A stretch of 30,676 nucleotides of DNA from RYN-425 sp035542755 (lineage in GTDB: Bacteria > Patescibacteriota > Saccharimonadia > Saccharimonadales > UBA10212): positions 1-30,676 of the forward strand of contig DATKKU010000037.1 of the NCBI GenBank assembly GCA_035542755.1, read 5' to 3'. Shown here piece by piece: positions 12,837 through 20,662 of this stretch. The notes under the pieces were generated by a model that ran no database searches, was not told the DNA's origin, and saw only the letters and a list, made by a program, of their open reading frames with translations. A program made the translations under genes and the position numbers. How positions within the stretch are numbered: the first letter of the stretch is position 1; every line of letters starts with the position of its first letter.

Positions 12837-12842
12837 TATAAT
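12837..12842 (+). promoter_or_regulatory. -10 box (TATAAT) of ftsH
   Basis: A perfect TATAAT ends 8 nt before the ftsH ATG at 12851. There is no SD, so ftsH can be transcribed as a leaderless message independently of tilS. Confidence 0.7.
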
Positions 12843-12850
12843 AGCTGCAT

Positions 12851-14728
12851 ATGGATAGAAAGCAATTCCGCCTTGGTTCTGACAAGCGTGGCGGCAAGGG
12901 AGGCCGCAACCGCTTTAAGAATATTGGCTTTGTAATTCTTGTAGCGCTATTTGCGCTAATTGTTTTTGCCGCCTTTAAACAACCAACCACGCTCAAGGAT
13001 GTTCCATTTTCGCAGGCAGTGTCTGATGCCAACAGCGGAAAAACTTCCCAGATAGTAGTTAACGGCAACCAGCTTACTATTACGCCAAAGGGCCAAAGCC
13101 AAGCCACAGAGCGCTCGTATAAAGAAGACGGCTCCAGCATTTATGAGCAGGGTCTGCAGCAAGGCAAAGTAACAATTACCAATAAACCTACCTCTAGCAC
13201 GGGCGATAACTGGGTTAGTTTGCTTCTTGGCAGCATCCTGCCAGTGCTAATTATTGGCGGCCTGCTAATTTTTATGTTTCGGAGCGCCCAGGGCCAGGGC
13301 AATCAAGCACTGAGCTTCGGTAAAAGCCGGGCGCGTTTATATGGCAACGAAAAAGACCGCATCACCTTTAGTAATATTGCCGGCAATGACGAGGCCAAGC
13401 AGGACTTGGAAGAAGTCGTTGAGTTTCTGAAGTTCCCCAAAAAGTTTGAAGGCGTAGGGGCTAAGATTCCAAAAGGGGTACTGCTTGTTGGGCCTCCGGG
13501 AACTGGTAAAACAATGCTGGCCCGGGCTGTAGCCGGCGAAGCCAATGCTCCGTTTTTCAGCATCAGCGGCTCTGAGTTTGTGGAAATGTTTGTGGGTGTC
13601 GGCGCATCCAGAGTGCGAGATTTATTTAACAAAGCTAAGAAAAACGCCCCCTGCATTATATTCATTGATGAAATTGACGCGGTTGGTCGGCGCCGCGGTA
13701 GCGGTATGGGTGGCGGACACGACGAGCGCGAACAAACCCTCAATCAAATCCTGGTTGAGATGGACGGTTTTGAGCAAGGGCAAAACGTTATTGTACTGGC
13801 GGCCACTAACCGTTCCGACGTACTAGACCCGGCGCTACTGCGCCCCGGAAGATTTGACCGACGGGTTAACATTGACCTGCCCGACCGCCGAGACAGAAAG
13901 CTAATTTTGGCCACCCACTTTAAGGACAAACCGGTTAGCAAAGAAGTTGACCTTGATTCCCTGGCTGCTAAAACTGCCGGCAGCAGTGGTGCCGATTTGG
14001 CCAACATTGCTAACGAGGCGGCTATTATAGCCGCTCGTCATAATCGCAAGGTTATAGAAAATGAAGATGTAGTCGGTGCCTTTGAAAAAGTCGCCATTGG
14101 CCCGGAACGCAAGAGCAAAATTATGAGCGACAAAGAAAAAGAGCTAACGGCTTATCACGAGGCCGGTCACGCCGTCGTTGGCCACGTGCTGCCCGATAGC
14201 GATATGGTTCATAAAGTTACCATCATCCCGCGCGGCGGAACCGGCGGTGTGACGTGGTTTATTCCTCCAGAAGACAAAAGCTACCACAGCATTATTGAAT
14301 ATAAGGATGTTCTGGCGCGCATGCTTGGAGGCAGGATGGCCGAGGAGCTGGTCTACGGCCCGGACCGAGTGACAACCGGTGCTGGCTCGGATCTGCAAAA
14401 GGCTGCTGAGCTGGCCCGCGACATGGTAATGAATCAGGGCATGGGTGATAAGCTTCGCGACCAAGTCTTCCAGGTTGACGAGGGTATGATGCTGGAGCGG
14501 TTAGTGCACGAGCGTCAGTACAGTGACGAAACCGCTAAAGTCATTGATGATGAAGTTGAAGCGCTGATAACCGAGGCTGCCCGACGGGCCAAAATAGTGC
14601 TGAAGCTGAACCTGAAGAAATTAGAAGAGCTCAAAGACTCGTTGCTTGAAAAAGAAACCGTAGAAGCCGAAGAAGTAGAGGAAATTTTAAAGGGCACTCA
14701 CATGCCCAAAGAAGCTGCCCTGTATTAA
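12851..14728 (+). CDS. ftsH: ATP-dependent zinc metalloprotease FtsH
   Basis: FtsH is a membrane-anchored hexameric protease that unfolds and degrades membrane and regulatory proteins. In the 625-aa sequence two membrane helices (about 25-42 and 122-143) enclose the small extracytoplasmic domain. The AAA+ domain has Walker A GPPGTGKT (214-221), Walker B FIDEID (271-276) and the second region of homology (about 315-335). The protease domain has HEAGH (436-440) and a third zinc ligand, probably Asp514 in SDLQKA. Length is typical. The N-terminus is Arg/Lys/Gly-rich. The start is set by TATAAT 8 nt upstream. A 10-bp hairpin without a U-tract begins at the stop codon. Confidence 0.97.
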   Translation: MDRKQFRLGSDKRGGKGGRNRFKNIGFVILVALFALIVFAAFKQPTTLKDVPFSQAVSDANSGKTSQIVVNGNQLTITPKGQSQATERSYKEDGSSIYEQGLQQGKVTITNKPTSSTGDNWVSLLLGSILPVLIIGGLLIFMFRSAQGQGNQALSFGKSRARLYGNEKDRITFSNIAGNDEAKQDLEEVVEFLKFPKKFEGVGAKIPKGVLLVGPPGTGKTMLARAVAGEANAPFFSISGSEFVEMFVGVGASRVRDLFNKAKKNAPCIIFIDEIDAVGRRRGSGMGGGHDEREQTLNQILVEMDGFEQGQNVIVLAATNRSDVLDPALLRPGRFDRRVNIDLPDRRDRKLILATHFKDKPVSKEVDLDSLAAKTAGSSGADLANIANEAAIIAARHNRKVIENEDVVGAFEKVAIGPERKSKIMSDKEKELTAYHEAGHAVVGHVLPDSDMVHKVTIIPRGGTGGVTWFIPPEDKSYHSIIEYKDVLARMLGGRMAEELVYGPDRVTTGAGSDLQKAAELARDMVMNQGMGDKLRDQVFQVDEGMMLERLVHERQYSDETAKVIDDEVEALITEAARRAKIVLKLNLKKLEELKDSLLEKETVEAEEVEEILKGTHMPKEAALY

Positions 14729-14754
14729 GTTTGTAGAATTTTAATCTACAAACT
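14728..14754. terminator. AT-rich stem-loop at the end of ftsH
   Basis: AGTTTGTAGA (14728-14737) pairs perfectly with TCTACAAACT (14745-14754), 7-nt loop. The stem begins in the last base of the stop codon. No U-tract follows, so classical rho-independent termination is doubtful. A 3' end-protecting hairpin is possible. Confidence 0.45.
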
Positions 14755-14802
14755 AACAGATAGAAATCAACAGAATAGTCATCTTATCACAGGACCATGT
14801 CG

Positions 14803-14808
14803 TATAAT
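14803..14808 (+). promoter_or_regulatory. -10 box (TATAAT) of the TrmB-like gene
   Basis: A perfect TATAAT ends 7 nt before the ATG at 14816, matching the leaderless-type spacing of other genes here. Confidence 0.7.
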
Positions 14809-14815
14809 TAGTGAC

Positions 14816-15577
14816 ATGACTTATAGATTGCTTCTGGAAAACATACTGGATGTTTTTAGTCTTAGCGATAACGCCAAAAACATATTCATTACAAGCTATC
14901 AATCGGGCGACCAGACTGTTGGTCAATTGGTAGAGCGACTTGGCATGGACCGCTCGTCTGCCTACCTGGCTATTGACCAATTAAAAACACTAGGGCTGAT
15001 TGAAATTGACGAAAGCCGTCGTCCAAAATTAGTCCACGCCGTTGAACCGCGCAAACTGCTCGGCCGAATAGAAACAAAAATTCAAGACCTTGAGCAGGTT
15101 TTTGATAAAACCCACGATAGTTTGCCCGAGCTGATGGCGGCCTATAAATCCCAAAGTCGCCGTCCGACCCTGCAAGCCTACAACGGCAACGATGGCCTGA
15201 GACAAATTATGGAGGACATCTTGAGCAGTAAGGACGAGGAGGTACTGCTTTTTACTAACCAGGCGGCCGAGAGAGAATCGTTTAGCGACCATAACCACGA
15301 CTATTTTATTAGGAAGCGAAAACAAAACAACTTGAGCATAAGAGTGATTGCGACGGATGATCAATATGCAAAAAAACTGGCTGCAGATGATGCCCAAAAT
15401 CTTCGCCGAACCAGAATTTACTCCGGCAAGCCGCCGTTTGAGTGCGAGACATATATCTATGGAGAGAGCGTAGCGATGCTAAGCTTTAGTGACGAAATTA
15501 TTGGCTTTATAGTTAATTCTGCGGATTTTTCAAAACTGCAGCGCTGGCAGTTTGAAAAAATATGGGAGCAGCTATGA
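14816..15577 (+). CDS. TrmB-type winged-helix transcriptional regulator
   Basis: The 253-aa protein has an N-terminal TrmB-like winged helix (about 5-75, with QTVGQLVERLGMDRSSAYLA as the recognition region), a short coiled-coil linker (about 80-105) and a C-terminal alpha/beta domain that resembles the phospholipase-D-like effector domain of TrmB relatives. Archaeal TrmB proteins sense sugars; the effector here is unknown. It overlaps the aminotransferase start in ATGA, so the operon is TrmB-aminotransferase-ddl, and it may regulate cell-wall amino acid genes (inference). Confidence 0.82.
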   Translation: MTYRLLLENILDVFSLSDNAKNIFITSYQSGDQTVGQLVERLGMDRSSAYLAIDQLKTLGLIEIDESRRPKLVHAVEPRKLLGRIETKIQDLEQVFDKTHDSLPELMAAYKSQSRRPTLQAYNGNDGLRQIMEDILSSKDEEVLLFTNQAAERESFSDHNHDYFIRKRKQNNLSIRVIATDDQYAKKLAADDAQNLRRTRIYSGKPPFECETYIYGESVAMLSFSDEIIGFIVNSADFSKLQRWQFEKIWEQL

Positions 15578-16515
15578 AAGCCCTAGATTATAAAACGTCA
15601 AAAGCTTATCTAAGGGATAGTTTTATAGACTTTGAGTCTGCGAATTTAAGCATTGCCAGCTCGCCGGTTTTATATGGCCTGAGTGTTTATACGGTCTTTA
15701 ATGTCAGCTGGGATGAGCCCCACCAGCGGCTGATAATTTTTAGACCAAGAGACCACTATGACAGACTGATTAGCTCAAGCAGCATCATGGACTTTAATAG
15801 CTTTGCCGACGATTGGCCGTACCCTAAGTTTGAGAAATTGCTGGTAGATTTACTGAAGCACAACCAGGTTAAAGAAGATGTTTTGGTTAGAGTCAGTGTG
15901 TTTGTTGACGAGCTGGTAGCGGGCACAAGGCTCAACGGTCTGACAAACAGCCTTAGTGCCTACATTTATCCGAAGGGCGAGATTTTAAAGCGCTCTGGCG
16001 CTAATCTTTGTGTTTCCAGCTGGACGCGGACCTCTGATAACTCTATACCTTCGCGGGCTAAGGTTAACGGCAGTTACATAAATGCCTCGCTTATGAAAAA
16101 CGAAGCCCTGCAAAATGGCTACGACGATGCTATATCAATTGACCAGCACGGGCATGTCGCGGAAAGCACGGTTGCCAATATATTTATTATTAGAGGCGGC
16201 AAACTAGTTACTCCTGATTCCTCTACCGACATATTAGAGGGTATAACCAGGGACTCGGTCTTGCAGCTGGCTCAAGAGCTTGGGCTTCAAGTGGTTGAGC
16301 GTAGTGTAGATAGGAGCGAGCTTTACGTTTGTGATGAAGCGTTCCTGAGCGGCAGCTCAGCCGACATTGTGCCAATCCTATCCATTGATAGGAGACCAGT
16401 TGGTAACGGAAAGGCCGGGAATCTGACCAAGCAAATAGCTAAAGAATACGAGTTAGCAAGGTTGGCTAAAAACCGCAAACACGAAAAATGGTGTAAGGTG
16501 GTGGAATGTCCATGA
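15574..16515 (+). CDS. Class IV PLP-dependent aminotransferase (branched-chain or D-amino acid type)
   Basis: I place the start at ATG 15574, which overlaps the previous stop as ATGA and has GGGAG 5 nt upstream; ATG 15562 is the longer alternative. The 313-aa product shows the fold-type IV pattern: the PLP Lys163 in SRAKVNGSY, YINASLMKNEALQNGYDDAI, Glu197 in AESTVANIF and LEGITRDSV. It resembles IlvE/DAAT/ADC lyase proteins, which are hard to separate by eye. Because ddl follows with an ATGA overlap, a D-amino acid transaminase making D-Ala or D-Glu for peptidoglycan is an attractive reading. Branched-chain aminotransferase is the main alternative. Confidence 0.85.
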   Translation: MKALDYKTSKAYLRDSFIDFESANLSIASSPVLYGLSVYTVFNVSWDEPHQRLIIFRPRDHYDRLISSSSIMDFNSFADDWPYPKFEKLLVDLLKHNQVKEDVLVRVSVFVDELVAGTRLNGLTNSLSAYIYPKGEILKRSGANLCVSSWTRTSDNSIPSRAKVNGSYINASLMKNEALQNGYDDAISIDQHGHVAESTVANIFIIRGGKLVTPDSSTDILEGITRDSVLQLAQELGLQVVERSVDRSELYVCDEAFLSGSSADIVPILSIDRRPVGNGKAGNLTKQIAKEYELARLAKNRKHEKWCKVVECP

Positions 16516-17408
16516 AAGTCCTGGTTCTACTCGGTGGCGACTCGCCGGAGCGTGAAGTTTCGCTTCGGTCTGGTGAAGCGGTCAGTGACGCACTACGGGC
16601 TGGCGGTCATGAAGTTTATGAGTACGACCCCAAGCATGGCTACGATGGACTTAGTGAGTTTAAAAACAAGGTAGATGTAGTTTTGCCTATAATTCATGGT
16701 GTAAACGGCGAGGACGGGGTACTGCAAAAAGAGTTGGAGGCTAGGGGATTTAAGTTTCTTGGTGCCGACTCAGTAAGCTCGGCGCTTTGTTTTGACAAGA
16801 CAGCCATAAAACAAATACTTAACAAGTTAAGCATTCTGACGCCTCGGAGCGAGATAGTTGATAAAGATTCTTTCAGTAGCTCATCCATAAAGGCCAGTGG
16901 CCGCTACGTACTTAAGCCCATCAAGGGTGGCTCAACAATTGATGCTTCTATAGTGAATGACTCTACCGACGACGCCGATGCAAAGATATTTGATAAATAT
17001 CCGACCATGCTACTTGAAGAGCTAATCGTCGGCAATGAGATTACCGTTCCGGTTCTTGACGGCAAAGCGTTGCCGGTGATTGAGATTATCCCACCGACCG
17101 GTGAGGACTTTGACTACGAAAATAAATATAACGGCGAAACCCAGGAGCTATGCCCGCCAGTTAATGTTAGCCAAAAGCTCCAGGCTGAGGCCCAACAAAT
17201 AGCCGAGCGCTTGCACGCCGCCGCCGGCATTCGTCATTTGTCGCGCACCGATATTATTATTGATAAAGACGATAAACTATGGGTGCTAGAGATAAACACT
17301 ATGCCGGGCATGACCAGTCAAAGCCTGTTTCCTAAAAGCGCCAAGGTGGCTGGAATTTCTATGACCGAGTTGGTGGAGCGCTTTTCGCGTATGGCCATCA
17401 AATCTTAA
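16512..17408 (+). CDS. ddl: D-alanine--D-alanine ligase
   Basis: This ATP-grasp enzyme joins two D-Ala for the peptidoglycan stem peptide. The start at 16512 forms ATGA with the preceding stop; ATG 16506 is also possible. Motifs from the N-terminus are GGDSPEREVSLRSG (substrate-binding Glu), HGVNGEDGVLQ (about 63-73), VLKPIKGGST in the ATP-grasp loop, FDYENKYNG and EINTMPGMTSQSLFPKSA. The loop after KGGS reads TIDAS instead of the common SVGVS, an unusual variation at the omega/glycine-rich loop. Length (298 aa) is normal. D-Ala-D-Lac ligation cannot be excluded. Confidence 0.92.
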   Translation: MKVLVLLGGDSPEREVSLRSGEAVSDALRAGGHEVYEYDPKHGYDGLSEFKNKVDVVLPIIHGVNGEDGVLQKELEARGFKFLGADSVSSALCFDKTAIKQILNKLSILTPRSEIVDKDSFSSSSIKASGRYVLKPIKGGSTIDASIVNDSTDDADAKIFDKYPTMLLEELIVGNEITVPVLDGKALPVIEIIPPTGEDFDYENKYNGETQELCPPVNVSQKLQAEAQQIAERLHAAAGIRHLSRTDIIIDKDDKLWVLEINTMPGMTSQSLFPKSAKVAGISMTELVERFSRMAIKS

Positions 17409-17431
17409 GAGACTTGTATAAATGTTAAACT

Positions 17432-18463
17432 ATGGTCATGGCTGTTGAGAGAATTACCAATACCACTGTAGACGATGATGCTAGCGAACAAGAGTTTGAG
17501 CAAACGCTGCGGCCCCATGATTTTGCTAACTACATTGGCCAGGAACGACTTAAAAAGAATCTAAAGCTGTCAATTGGCGCCGCCAAAAAACGCGGCGAGC
17601 CGATTGACCACGTACTGCTTTATGGTCCTCCGGGACTTGGTAAAACAACCATGGCCACGGTTATCGCCAACGAAATGGGCGCCCAAATTAGAGTTACCAG
17701 CGGTCCGGCAATTGAGCGAGCCGGTGATTTAGCGAGTTTACTGACTAATTTACAAGATGGCGACATTCTATTTATTGATGAGATTCACCGCCTGCACCGA
17801 ACAGTTGAAGAGGTGCTGTACGCCGCTATGGAAGACTTTAAGCTGGACATCATGTTGGGCAAAGGCCCCAGCGCCCGCTCGCTGCGGCTTGATTTGCCCA
17901 AGTTTACTATCATCGGGGCCACCACCCGCACTGGTGCTTTAGCGGCACCGCTGCGTGACCGTTTTGGTATAATCCACCGCCTGGAATTTTATACACCGGA
18001 TGAGATTGCCAGCATTATTAAACGTTCGGCCGATATTTTGAACGTTAAGATTGATGATAAATCGGCGCGTCTGTTGGCCGGTCGCGCGCGCCTAACGCCG
18101 CGAATCGCCAACCGTTTGCTAAAGCGGGTTAGAGATTACGCCGACATGAACGGCGACGGAATTATAGACGAGACCATAGCCGCTAAAGCTCTTGGACTAC
18201 TGGAAATAGATGAGCTTGGACTAGACCCGGCCGATAGACATCTTCTGATGGTCATCATTGAACACCATAACGGCGGACCGGTTGGAGTAGAGACCATCGC
18301 TGCCCTAACCGCTGAGGAGCGTACGACCATAGAAGACTTTCACGAGCCATATTTAATGCAGATTGGTTTGCTGGAGAGAACACCGCGCGGCCGCAAACTT
18401 ACGCCACGAGCATGGAAGCACCTGGGCAAAAAGCCAACCGGTAAGCAGCCCGGCTTACTATAG
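17432..18463 (+). CDS. ruvB: Holliday junction branch migration ATPase RuvB
   Basis: RuvB is the hexameric motor that drives branch migration with RuvA. The 343-aa protein has Walker A GPPGLGKT (65-72), Walker B LFIDEIHRL (about 110-118), the GPSARS beta-hairpin region, sensor I GATTRTGAL and the winged-helix C-terminus with TPRGRKLTPRAW. Two starts are possible: ATG 17432 (9 nt after TATAAA 17417-17422) or ATG 17438 (6 nt after TAAACT 17426-17431). Both fit a leaderless message. It is separate from ruvCA. Confidence 0.97.
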   Translation: MVMAVERITNTTVDDDASEQEFEQTLRPHDFANYIGQERLKKNLKLSIGAAKKRGEPIDHVLLYGPPGLGKTTMATVIANEMGAQIRVTSGPAIERAGDLASLLTNLQDGDILFIDEIHRLHRTVEEVLYAAMEDFKLDIMLGKGPSARSLRLDLPKFTIIGATTRTGALAAPLRDRFGIIHRLEFYTPDEIASIIKRSADILNVKIDDKSARLLAGRARLTPRIANRLLKRVRDYADMNGDGIIDETIAAKALGLLEIDELGLDPADRHLLMVIIEHHNGGPVGVETIAALTAEERTTIEDFHEPYLMQIGLLERTPRGRKLTPRAWKHLGKKPTGKQPGLL

Positions 18464-18483
18464 CTCTTACTCTCTGCAAGCTA

Positions 18484-18489
18484 TATAAT
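18484..18489 (+). promoter_or_regulatory. -10 box (TATAAT) of the PH-domain gene
   Basis: A perfect TATAAT ends 9 nt before the ATG at 18499. No SD. Confidence 0.65.
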
Positions 18490-18498
18490 CGTTTATAA

Positions 18499-19074
18499 AT
18501 GCAGCCAACTAACCCAATTCAGCCACCCAGCGAAGATGACGATTTATTGGGCCACGATGAGCAGGTTTTGGTGGTTATACACCAACACTGGGCCGGCGCC
18601 GCGGAAATCTACGGCTTGGCTATATTCTCGCTACTAAGCCTGGTGATTCTTGGTTTTTTTGTAATTCCGGGCCTTAATTTATCAGCCCAGACAGCGGCTC
18701 TTGCTACCAGTTTGGCAATTTTTGTGATTGGGCTATTTTTGGCGGTGCTGATGGCGGCCATCTATATTTATCACAAAAGCAGCCTAACTCTGACCGACAG
18801 AAGCATCGTTCAGCTGGTGCAGCGCACGCTATTTAATAGAAAATTCTCAAGACTATCAATGTCCAACGTAGAGGATGTAAATTGCGAGCAAAAGGGCGTA
18901 ATTGCCAACATGCTTGGCTACGGCACGTTGACCGTCCAGACCGCCGGGGAAGAGGACAACTTTGTTTTCAAATTTTGCCCAACACCAAATATTTATGCCG
19001 AGCGAATTTTGGCTGCCCGCCAGGCCTATACTACTCATAAAGACGATAAAGACCCGAGTTCACAAACTACTTAA
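18499..19074 (+). CDS. PH-domain (bPH_2/DUF304-like) membrane protein
   Basis: The 191-aa protein has an acidic N-terminus with HDEQVLVVIHQHW (about 19-31), two membrane helices at about 37-55 and 64-90, then a beta-rich domain with SSLTLTDRSIVQLVQRTLFNRKFSRLSMSNVEDV and GTLTVQTAGE, the pattern of bacterial PH domains of the YdbS/YdbT type. A short polar tail follows. Function is unknown; such proteins are membrane-associated. The stop codon lies inside a perfect 15-bp hairpin. Confidence 0.8.
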   Translation: MQPTNPIQPPSEDDDLLGHDEQVLVVIHQHWAGAAEIYGLAIFSLLSLVILGFFVIPGLNLSAQTAALATSLAIFVIGLFLAVLMAAIYIYHKSSLTLTDRSIVQLVQRTLFNRKFSRLSMSNVEDVNCEQKGVIANMLGYGTLTVQTAGEEDNFVFKFCPTPNIYAERILAARQAYTTHKDDKDPSSQTT

Positions 19075-19094
19075 CAAGCTAAGTAGTTTGTGAA
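19059..19094. terminator. 15-bp stem-loop over the stop codon, between convergent units
   Basis: TTCACAAACTACTTA (19059-19073) pairs perfectly with 19080-19094 around a 6-nt loop and includes the stop codon of the PH-domain gene. It lies 12 nt past the end of the minus-strand pilus operon. No U-tract follows on either side; it may still delimit both transcripts. Confidence 0.5.
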
Positions 19095-19105
19095 GAACTA
19101 AATAT

Positions 19106-19405
19106 CTATTCCTGAAATGGATTATTGCGGGCCGATTCAAACAGGCTATGAACCTGCGTGTTATTTTGTTCTAGTGTTTTAATTTGGTTTATGGCCGTCT
19201 GGTCAACTCCTGGTATTTGGGTTTGCGCGTTGGTCTCGGCTTCGTGCGACGGTTCCGCGGTGGATAGCTTACTAATTTGCCAGACCACTAAAATATAGGC
19301 CAGCAGCACTGTTATAGTTGCCGCAAAAGATATGTGGCGGCTGGCTTTTTTGGCGAAGGCCTCAAGACCTAACTTAATTGATTTGATGTCTATGTCTGTC
19401 TTCAT
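19106..19405 (-). CDS. Small membrane protein at the end of the pilus operon, unknown
   Basis: The 99-aa protein has a basic cytoplasmic N-terminus (1-27), one membrane helix (about 28-43) and a polar, Gln/Thr/Asn-rich exported tail that ends NNPFQE. I recognise no family. Topology and position, directly after PilO, recall PilP-like or other alignment-subcomplex partners, but no lipobox or PilP motif is visible and this organism seems to have no secretin. It follows pilO by 19 nt in the same direction, so a pilus role is likely. Confidence 0.65.
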   Translation of the reverse strand: MKTDIDIKSIKLGLEAFAKKASRHISFAATITVLLAYILVVWQISKLSTAEPSHEAETNAQTQIPGVDQTAINQIKTLEQNNTQVHSLFESARNNPFQE

Positions 19406-19424
19406 CGTTTATTACTTTCTGGCC

Positions 19425-20075
19425 TCACGGCTTTATAAATATATTAACGGTCAACGTAAAATCTATTTCGTCATTACTGCCGCTGTCGCTGGGTTGTATG
19501 TTGACCTGAGTTATCTGGGCGGTCCGGCGGTTACTCTCAATGCCCTTTAGAAAGCTCAGCATCTTGGCGTAGGTTACTCTCTGATCATCGGAGACTTGAG
19601 AGCCGGTGGCCGGAGTAATGGTTAGCTGGACACTGTAAAGTCCCGGAATGCCGGATACTGGCTTGGCCTGGCTTATGGTTTTACTGACTGTAGCTGATGA
19701 ATCTCCGGTTGCTGGTGGCGCAGCCGACGAGCCCTGCAGGCCAAGGCTACTGGCCGGGAAACTGACACTCTGTAAAGCGATTCCGGCTTGCTGGGCAATT
19801 TGGAAGATTTCCAGTACGGCCTCGGCTTGATCTTTATCGTTCGGGATTACACTGCTGGCTATAGACTTAAAATAACTGTATTCGGCGATAGTTTTTTTAG
19901 AAGCTTCTAAACTTGCCAGTTGGGCGTCGGCGGTCTCATTCTTTAGCTTTGAATCAACCATCTTATCGCTCTCGCTCTTAAGAAGCGACAAACCAAATAC
20001 GCAGATAACTACAAATACCAGAATCAAAAAGCCCAGGATGCCGACTAAGACTAGGCGGAAGCGTTTGCTATCCAT
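19425..20075 (-). CDS. pilO: PilO-like type IV pilus alignment protein
   Basis: The 216-aa bitopic protein has a short cytoplasmic start (MDSKRFR), a membrane helix (about 8-31), a coiled-coil segment (about 33-75) and a ferredoxin-like exported domain interrupted by a Ser/Ala/Pro-rich loop (about 115-135). This is the PilO architecture, and its place after pilM and pilN supports the call. PilO pairs with PilN to link the inner-membrane platform to PilM. Its start overlaps the pilN stop (TAATG), so translation is coupled. Confidence 0.85.
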   Translation of the reverse strand: MDSKRFRLVLVGILGFLILVFVVICVFGLSLLKSESDKMVDSKLKNETADAQLASLEASKKTIAEYSYFKSIASSVIPNDKDQAEAVLEIFQIAQQAGIALQSVSFPASSLGLQGSSAAPPATGDSSATVSKTISQAKPVSGIPGLYSVQLTITPATGSQVSDDQRVTYAKMLSFLKGIESNRRTAQITQVNIQPSDSGSNDEIDFTLTVNIFIKP

Positions 20076-20662
20076 TACTGACCCCCCTGGGGCACATTTT
20101 GATATTTTTTCTGTGCCGAACTATTGAACAAAGCTTTAAACGTGCCGCTGCAAGGATAGGTTCCGCTGCCGGCGCAGTTGATATTTACAATATCAACCTT
20201 GGAAAAAATGCCGTTACTTGGGTCATCCAAATTGACGGCCACTTGAGTGGCCGAGCCATAATCCTTAGCACTGACGCTTAAATCTACAGCGCCGTTGACT
20301 TTGGTGAGTGTCAGTGACTCCAAAACAGCGCCCGATGGCATCAGCTTGCCGATGTCCTGAATCAGTTTGGAGAAGTCTACCTCGCTACTCAAAATCCGGT
20401 CAATAACTTTAATATCGCCGGATATGGTAGTGGCGTCACTTTGAACTTTTGGCAGGTTTTGGGCCTGCAGCTGAGCCTCGGTTTGGCTTAGCTGATTTTG
20501 AAGACTAGCATACTGGCTATTTATATATATCCAGCCGCCGGCCAGTATCAGTACCAGGCCGCCAATGGCCACACCGGCTCCAAATATCCAGCGTCTGAGC
20601 ACCGAGTTTCGCCGGCCGAAACGTATCCGCAGAGCGTGTTCTGGCGGCAAAAGATTAATCAT
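20075..20662 (-). CDS. pilN: PilN-like type IV pilus assembly protein
   Basis: The N-terminus MINLLPPEH is the hallmark PilN segment that binds PilM. A basic stretch, a membrane helix (about 26-48), a coiled coil (about 50-75) and a small exported domain (about 95-185) follow, with two Cys close together (NCAGSGTYPC). Length (195 aa) is typical. It overlaps pilM by 4 nt (ATGA) and pilO by 1 nt. Confidence 0.9.
   Translation of the reverse strand: MINLLPPEHALRIRFGRRNSVLRRWIFGAGVAIGGLVLILAGGWIYINSQYASLQNQLSQTEAQLQAQNLPKVQSDATTISGDIKVIDRILSSEVDFSKLIQDIGKLMPSGAVLESLTLTKVNGAVDLSVSAKDYGSATQVAVNLDDPSNGIFSKVDIVNINCAGSGTYPCSGTFKALFNSSAQKKYQNVPQGGQ

Noticed and set aside
18136..18330. Minus-strand Ser/Met-rich frames in ruvB, ftsH and pil genes
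   Set aside because: Low-complexity antisense shadows of strongly conserved genes.
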